This document shows, in pieces, positions 63,961 through 64,000 of a DNA stretch of 64,000 nt. The stretch's first letter is position 1, and every line of letters begins with the position of its first letter. The stretch comes from Ulvibacterium sp965248315 (GTDB lineage Bacteria > Bacteroidota > Bacteroidia > Flavobacteriales > Flavobacteriaceae). The notes beneath the pieces were generated by a model that saw only the letters and a program-made list of their open reading frames with translations, made no database searches and had not been told where the DNA came from. Both the position numbers and the translations under genes were made by a program. The DNA is taken from positions 682,001 through 746,000 of the forward strand of contig NZ_CBDFIX010000002.1 of NCBI RefSeq assembly GCF_965248315.1, written 5' to 3'.

Positions 63961-64000
63961 TGGGTTCTAAAGGTACCAAATGATGAGGAAAGTCATAAAA

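Overview
The window looks like chromosome of a member of the Flavobacteriaceae (Bacteroidota). The evidence is the gene content: a one-protein hybrid two-component regulator next to a family-3 glycosidase, a DUF2911 protein, a gliding/T9SS-type PKD protein, a methylmalonyl-CoA epimerase, flavobacterial intergenic palindromes, a TAnnTTTG-type promoter box, and mostly absent Shine-Dalgarno sequences. Genus cannot be set from the sequence alone.

Left two thirds (1-45.9 kb, all minus strand): one giant efflux locus. Read in transcription order from 45.87 kb leftwards it encodes a TolC-type outer-membrane factor, a HlyD/MacA-type periplasmic adaptor, a single MacB/LolD-class ATPase, and then a tandem array of about 800-residue FtsX/MacB-type permeases. 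I number these P1 (39893-42301) to P16 (cut by the left window edge). Fifteen are complete in the window and one is partial. P10 carries an in-frame amber codon just before its last membrane helix. Two non-transporter genes, a secreted alpha/beta-hydrolase and a secreted DUF2911-TPR protein, sit inside the array with 2-50 bp spacing. All permeases share one layout: TM1, periplasmic MacB_PCD-like domain, TM2-4 with a cytoplasmic (R)AKE(V/I)G(V/I)RK-type coupling helix, TM5, second periplasmic domain, TM6-8 with a second KEIG(V/I)RKVLGAS helix, and (in all complete copies) a C-terminal SLRxE. Each is therefore probably a fused pseudo-dimer. One ATPase for 15-16 permeases is the most striking property of the window.

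Control region (45.9-48.9 kb): divergently transcribed genes encode an NtrC-type sigma54 activator and its membrane histidine kinase (1-bp overlap). The intergenic region carries a good -24/-12 (sigma54) promoter match pointing into the TolC gene, and about 120 bp upstream a perfect 6-bp-arm inverted repeat in the position expected for the activator. The kinase/activator pair is thus the likely switch of the array.

Right third: a 1323-residue hybrid two-component system (49.1-53.1 kb), a small MORN-like secreted protein with a clear terminator, two small minus-strand flavobacterial genes, an AraC-type fragment, a GH3 lipoprotein (55.6-57.9 kb), a small conserved protein, a decayed stretch (58.4-59.1 kb), a PAP2 phosphatase, a probable single-TM small protein, a visibly AT-rich 796-residue restriction-endonuclase/nSTAND3 NTPase (candidate phage defence) beside a CAT-anticodon tRNA with its own terminator, a 71-residue GIY-YIG protein, a GC-rich palindrome cluster, and mce.

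Coordinates of domains are hand counts and approximate. No database search was possible.
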